Of a stretch of 64,000 bases of DNA, positions 62,501 through 64,000 are shown one piece after another. The DNA is from CADEED01 sp043747835 (lineage in GTDB: Bacteria; Pseudomonadota; Gammaproteobacteria; Steroidobacterales; Steroidobacteraceae), in NCBI GenBank assembly GCA_043747835.1, contig JAYTOK010000135.1, positions 1-64,000 of the forward strand, in the 5' to 3' direction. The position numbers were made by a program, and so were the translations under genes. Each line of letters opens with the position of its first letter. The stretch's first letter is position 1. The notes under the pieces are model-generated. The model did not search any database, was not told the DNA's origin, and was given only the letters and a program-made list of their open reading frames with translations.

Positions 62501-64000
62501 CGGCGGAAACGATCATTTGCGCGGTGACAGCGGCAACGACGACTATCGTGGCGGTGCCGGCGACGATCAGATGACCGCGGGTGCGGGCGATGACACCTAT
62601 CGCTTCGCGCGCAACGACGGCGTCGATGAGATCAACGATTTGGGTGGCACGAATCGCATCGTCTTCGACGCGGGAATTCTCCCCGGTGAAGTCTCGCTCT
62701 ATCGCGATTCGAGCAACAGCAATCTTTTCCCCGGCGGCTTCAACTCCGATGCGCTGCTCGTGGTTCTCAACGGTGGTCTGCAGCAGGTTCGTGTCGAGAG
62801 CTATTACAGCTCGCAAAGTCCTCCGGTGATCAGCGAGATCGTGTTCGGTGACGGCACGATCTGGAACACCGCCGCGATTGCCAGCCGCGTCATCAACGTG
62901 ACTGGCGTCGCCGCTACCATCAATGGAACCGCCGGCAACGACGCGTTCAACGTCGATCACAGCAACGATTTCATCAATGAATCGTCGAATGCCGGAACAG
63001 ATAGCGTGACGAGCACGGTGTCTTTCAACCTGCCCAGCAACGTGGAGAACCTCACGCTGTCGGGACGCCATGCGCTGTATGGAGGCGGCAATTCGCTCGA
63101 CAACACCATCACGGGCAATGCTTTCGCAAACATCCTCGACGGTCGAGGGGGCACCGACACGTTGATCGGCGGCGCGGGCGACGATCGATACCTCGTGAGC
63201 ACGCCGGTTCATTTCGGTTGGGGCAATGCGCTCGATACGATCATCGAGAACGCCGGCGAAGGCTACGACACGATCGTCGCGAACAGCATCTATTCGGCCA
63301 CGCTGCCCACCAACGTCGAAGCGCTGATCGCGACGGGAGGTACCAACCCTTCCTTCGGCGATCCCACGATCGATCAGCGGCGCAAGCTAGTGGGCAATGC
63401 GCTCGCCAACGTCATCGACGCTTTTCTGGCGCTGGACGCCGGCGCTCAGAGCGAACTCGTGCTCGATGGCGGCGGCGGAGCCGACATTCTGATCGGGTCG
63501 TTCGCCGACATCAGCGTTCGCTTCGTCATCGACGACCTGGGCGATCAGTTCGTCATCAACAACAACACCGGCGCAATTGTCGAGACGCCGTTTTCGTTCA
63601 CGACGCGCGAAGGCATCGCGCGCGTGGATCTCGTCGGCACCGCGGCGGTTTCCGCGACGGGCGGCGACGCGAATGAAACGTTCTACGGTTCCACGAACTC
63701 CGCTGCGAACGTGCTGACCGGCGGACGCGGCAATGACAGCTATGTCGTCGGCGCGGGCGACTTCGTCGTCGAGAACGCGGGAGAGGGCATCGATTCCATC
63801 AGGGTGATGGAAGGGCCGCTCCACGGAACGGTCCAGCTCTCTTCGTTTGCAAACATCGAGAACCTGCACGCAGGCAATGCACTCGGCAACGTCACGCTCG
63901 TGGGAACTGCAGGGGACAACGTTCTGCGCGGGAACAGCGGTGCCAACACCCTCATGGGCGGCGCCGGCAACGACACGATCTACGACAGCTCGGGTCTCTC
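56553..64000 (+). CDS. Giant RTX calcium-binding protein, type I secretion substrate, 3' end outside the window
   Basis: Open from ATG 56553 (GAGAG upstream) to the window end: ~2,482 residues seen, no stop. Residues 1-~500 match no family I know and include a Gly/Ala-rich hydrophobic stretch at ~313-365 that could insert into membrane. RTX nonapeptide arrays (GGxGxDxLx) appear at ~505-580, 811-980, a long block 1000-1355, then ~1567-1620, 1812-1866, 1969-2020, 2186-2212, 2386-2396 and at the end. Between them are haemolysin-type Ca-binding-associated modules (DGADFISDSSGLDTLVLSG; DGVDEINDLGGTNRIVFDAG), a cadherin/dystroglycan-like Ig domain (~1722-1802) and VENLTLSG strands. No protease HExxH or other catalytic motif seen. 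Secreted by the adjacent HlyB/HlyD; adhesin, toxin or surface-layer role open. Confidence 0.93.
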   Translation, partial: MATIDSVIEETKNWRSSRTIDASVALTEAQLIELAQFLQAKVAELSIAPEGKLPDATAIAFSGKIGDTWASDLAEQRAAASNGAKYTIKDTEAGRLLNTDAFKDAVFRAAGTTELGIQLLSGKINGVRVSQYGISNILSIDDQVSLRFAQSARGSVEIIADKFNSNSVLALTEFPAFVSNADVPSVSGITRETYQALLQTLPSHQVAEVLHTLALAGESIRGGKLSVAVDGVTKTQLEFVMEKAGPESVRENLRKAKVSLSHPAVRALGPLGVVADLISMYAAANEASEHAKAGRHSEAATVVMEWSARFSGSMAGGIAAAEIVGTALAPLAATGPLGAAGWGILTLMAGIAGGILGDQVIAELFEPFGSDPTWNLTTTVQIASKNDAEGLAYRYALAELNPIALLMGVPPNPAALALYDPATGAGLITRGWIEARCIMMAAFVEYYGRDEENDRLLSKSFALPFNYSGDVVMSDASFGADGNLTIDGFDFGFTQPRYLRFGDQSVNTLTGGDRDDRLFGEGGDDTLTGGDDGNSAEKDYLEGGLGNDTYIYRRGDGQDIILDIGGSDHLQIAGEVVSGTFVRTVDPRYPIRNAWTLEDAEEGELYLTLLSGSLEDGTLEITGSRLGDGGSITIEHFSSGQFGFDLGAMERIREIRGNGQFSEGNGSAFVIPLSSLGAPGQVVRFAVGPAFRDFVRLSYAGTNYDFNGDGTLQITLEGGERSLSVVLFSSRNVQQNTLFNLSAVLLDLAGDPISGSGAFVPITIEAIGQPTENPLPATYTVDGDQDPLRDSQGEIVYDQWHNIVPIGADPGRDDNLFGTPANDLMSGGEGTNYYFTEQHGGQDRIVGGSWMDIAIMGSGDDVAIGGNGRDRLAGNGGSDRIYAVSEVTEDYAKERGVVDTNGSGFEDFLTGGAGNDLLVGSESRDVLSGGAGKDTLIAGAGDDFVLGDRDYFPAWQPDNYDPDPWSVTVAIAISPGPNGTLLETYTYTVVNAIRYDRPDPDGDDVIYAGGGNDVVLAGGGNDLVYGETGNDVIFGSLGDDVIVGGVGDDVLIGGDLGDSAKDDDALYGGDGNDKLSGYGGKDQLLGGNGDDVLVGDAGDAFDGEDILDGGTGNDTLIGGGKADALKGGAGNDHIYGDDDEANQQEAAGNDLIEGGDGDDVVAGYGGADNIDGGEGNDLLNGDGNADADEFGGGDVIAGGNGNDIVVGGGGADTIHGGAGQDELFGDASYTPGEFMGDDVIDGGDGDDTITGHGGGDTLLGGAGHDIMMGDGSNVTPVSVQGDDVMDGGDGNDLMVGDGGNDQLYGGAGDDQLSGGEGNDLLVGGDGADQIQGDAGNDVLVGGSEDFLFGGAGDDTYVITSLDGRFNIFDNQGSNTIIVSGGTQPEGARLRMSGGNVLLVYDETNFSVLSADTFASFDNFDFGSGQSLTSVQMHSRFTPGQSLDRLIRLNGGVGPGDLSFRARGNDLIILSSALNTNWFDAAALTANNVLFRTADRTEYGGAPGGSAALVLSNWYLSNSQTYVNSLLAENGASLNLLDYAPYLQREFSGDDSDNELEFASGWFRVSALGGNDTVRTSNGFDFLDGGAGDDSLDSGAGDDVLVGGDGNDTLRGGDGDDQYRYAAGDGADFISDSSGLDTLVLSGIAPQELTITESVLGLQLQIGPSNFGNSISIASTSPYIPSIDMISFDGGIVWNAQQIDGHISGNRVPRVLNPLADATAQVQEVFSRTIPANAFFDPNAGDVLTYTATLADGNALPTWLAFDAATRTLSGTPDFGDAANLAIVIIATDPGGLAASDTFSLVVPTLIVLTGTSGVDSLHATNNNAHVLRGLAGNDGLIGLGGNDRFEGGTGNDGIDGGAGGDTFVWNLGDGRDQIYNGSDSAPGQVDTLLLGPGIAPTDVRIAQSPLSAGDMWVYVRDNATGLETRAFAINWIFSSWGPGVLDRILFNDGTIWNGTEMLRRSLLGGQYDETLIGDGSANLLAGSGGNDHLRGDSGNDDYRGGAGDDQMTAGAGDDTYRFARNDGVDEINDLGGTNRIVFDAGILPGEVSLYRDSSNSNLFPGGFNSDALLVVLNGGLQQVRVESYYSSQSPPVISEIVFGDGTIWNTAAIASRVINVTGVAATINGTAGNDAFNVDHSNDFINESSNAGTDSVTSTVSFNLPSNVENLTLSGRHALYGGGNSLDNTITGNAFANILDGRGGTDTLIGGAGDDRYLVSTPVHFGWGNALDTIIENAGEGYDTIVANSIYSATLPTNVEALIATGGTNPSFGDPTIDQRRKLVGNALANVIDAFLALDAGAQSELVLDGGGGADILIGSFADISVRFVIDDLGDQFVINNNTGAIVETPFSFTTREGIARVDLVGTAAVSATGGDANETFYGSTNSAANVLTGGRGNDSYVVGAGDFVVENAGEGIDSIRVMEGPLHGTVQLSSFANIENLHAGNALGNVTLVGTAGDNVLRGNSGANTLMGGAGNDTIYDSSGL

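Noticed and set aside
59022..63976. Multiple minus-strand frames opposite the RTX repeats
   Set aside because: Periodic Val/Ala/Ile or Pro/Ser-rich translations that mirror the nonapeptide repeat; the plus strand is one uninterrupted gene.
56553..64000. Possibility that the RTX protein is a serralysin-type protease or lipase
   Set aside because: No HExxHxxGxxH or GxSxG in a convincing context was found in the visible part.

Overview
This GC-rich (roughly two thirds G+C) window is bacterial chromosome from a gammaproteobacterium. The order map–glnD–dapC–dapD divergent from rpsB–tsf–pyrH–frr–uppS–cdsA–dxr–rseP–bamA–skp–lpxD–fabZ–lpxA–lpxB–rnhB, then dnaE–accA–tilS, pyrG and kdsA–eno, is the classical gammaproteobacterial block. 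Gene content (DapC-type aminotransferase, cysteine-type KdsA, DUF3034 locus, sterol-desaturase-type enzyme) points towards the Xanthomonadales/Nevskiales/Steroidobacter side of the class; that placement is an inference. No tRNA, rRNA, insertion sequence or CRISPR array was seen.

Layout. 1-5674: phosphate uptake (C-terminal part of a porin, pstC, pstA, pstB, phoU), with a PhoB-box-like 7-4-7 repeat between porin and pstC; no pstS is visible. A perfect 21-bp inverted repeat closes this operon. 5744-9038: a three-gene overlapping minus-strand operon (sterol-desaturase-family hydroxylase, small anchored protein, HTTM–DCC fusion) divergent from an HTH regulator. 9120-14655: dapD, dapC, glnD and map on the minus strand. 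14882-29585: a long, tightly coupled plus-strand run covering translation (rpsB, tsf, frr), UMP kinase, undecaprenyl and phospholipid synthesis, isoprenoid synthesis, the sigma-E protease RseP, outer-membrane assembly (BamA, Skp) and lipid A synthesis (LpxD, FabZ, LpxA, LpxB, RnhB). Most neighbours overlap by 1-8 bases, so they are probably co-translated.

29582-35497 interrupts the usual rnhB–dnaE adjacency. It holds a GGDEF/EAL c-di-GMP enzyme with a periplasmic sensor, a blue-copper-like protein, a secreted truncated haemoglobin, a divergent DUF3034 envelope protein and an unusual M50-family membrane metalloprotease with an N-terminal zinc ribbon and C-terminal helical repeats. The first four look like one redox- or gas-sensing unit coupled to c-di-GMP and are my best candidate for an undescribed system. 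Between dnaE and accA lies a 208-bp element with a perfect 35-bp terminal inverted repeat and two nested hairpins. Two copies of a GGGTC/GACCC-type palindrome sit exactly at the stop codons of accA and tilS.

43473-49377 carries small accessory genes around kdsA–eno (TPR membrane protein, SRPBCC, exported RidA, DUF3592, RDD, VOC). 49505-52261 is a two-repeat M16 zinc protease. 52516-64000 is a type I secretion locus: HlyB-like ABC exporter, HlyD-like adaptor, a small unrecognised protein and a giant RTX protein (about 2,480 residues visible, running off the window end). The last two are visibly less GC-biased than the housekeeping genes and may have been acquired horizontally.
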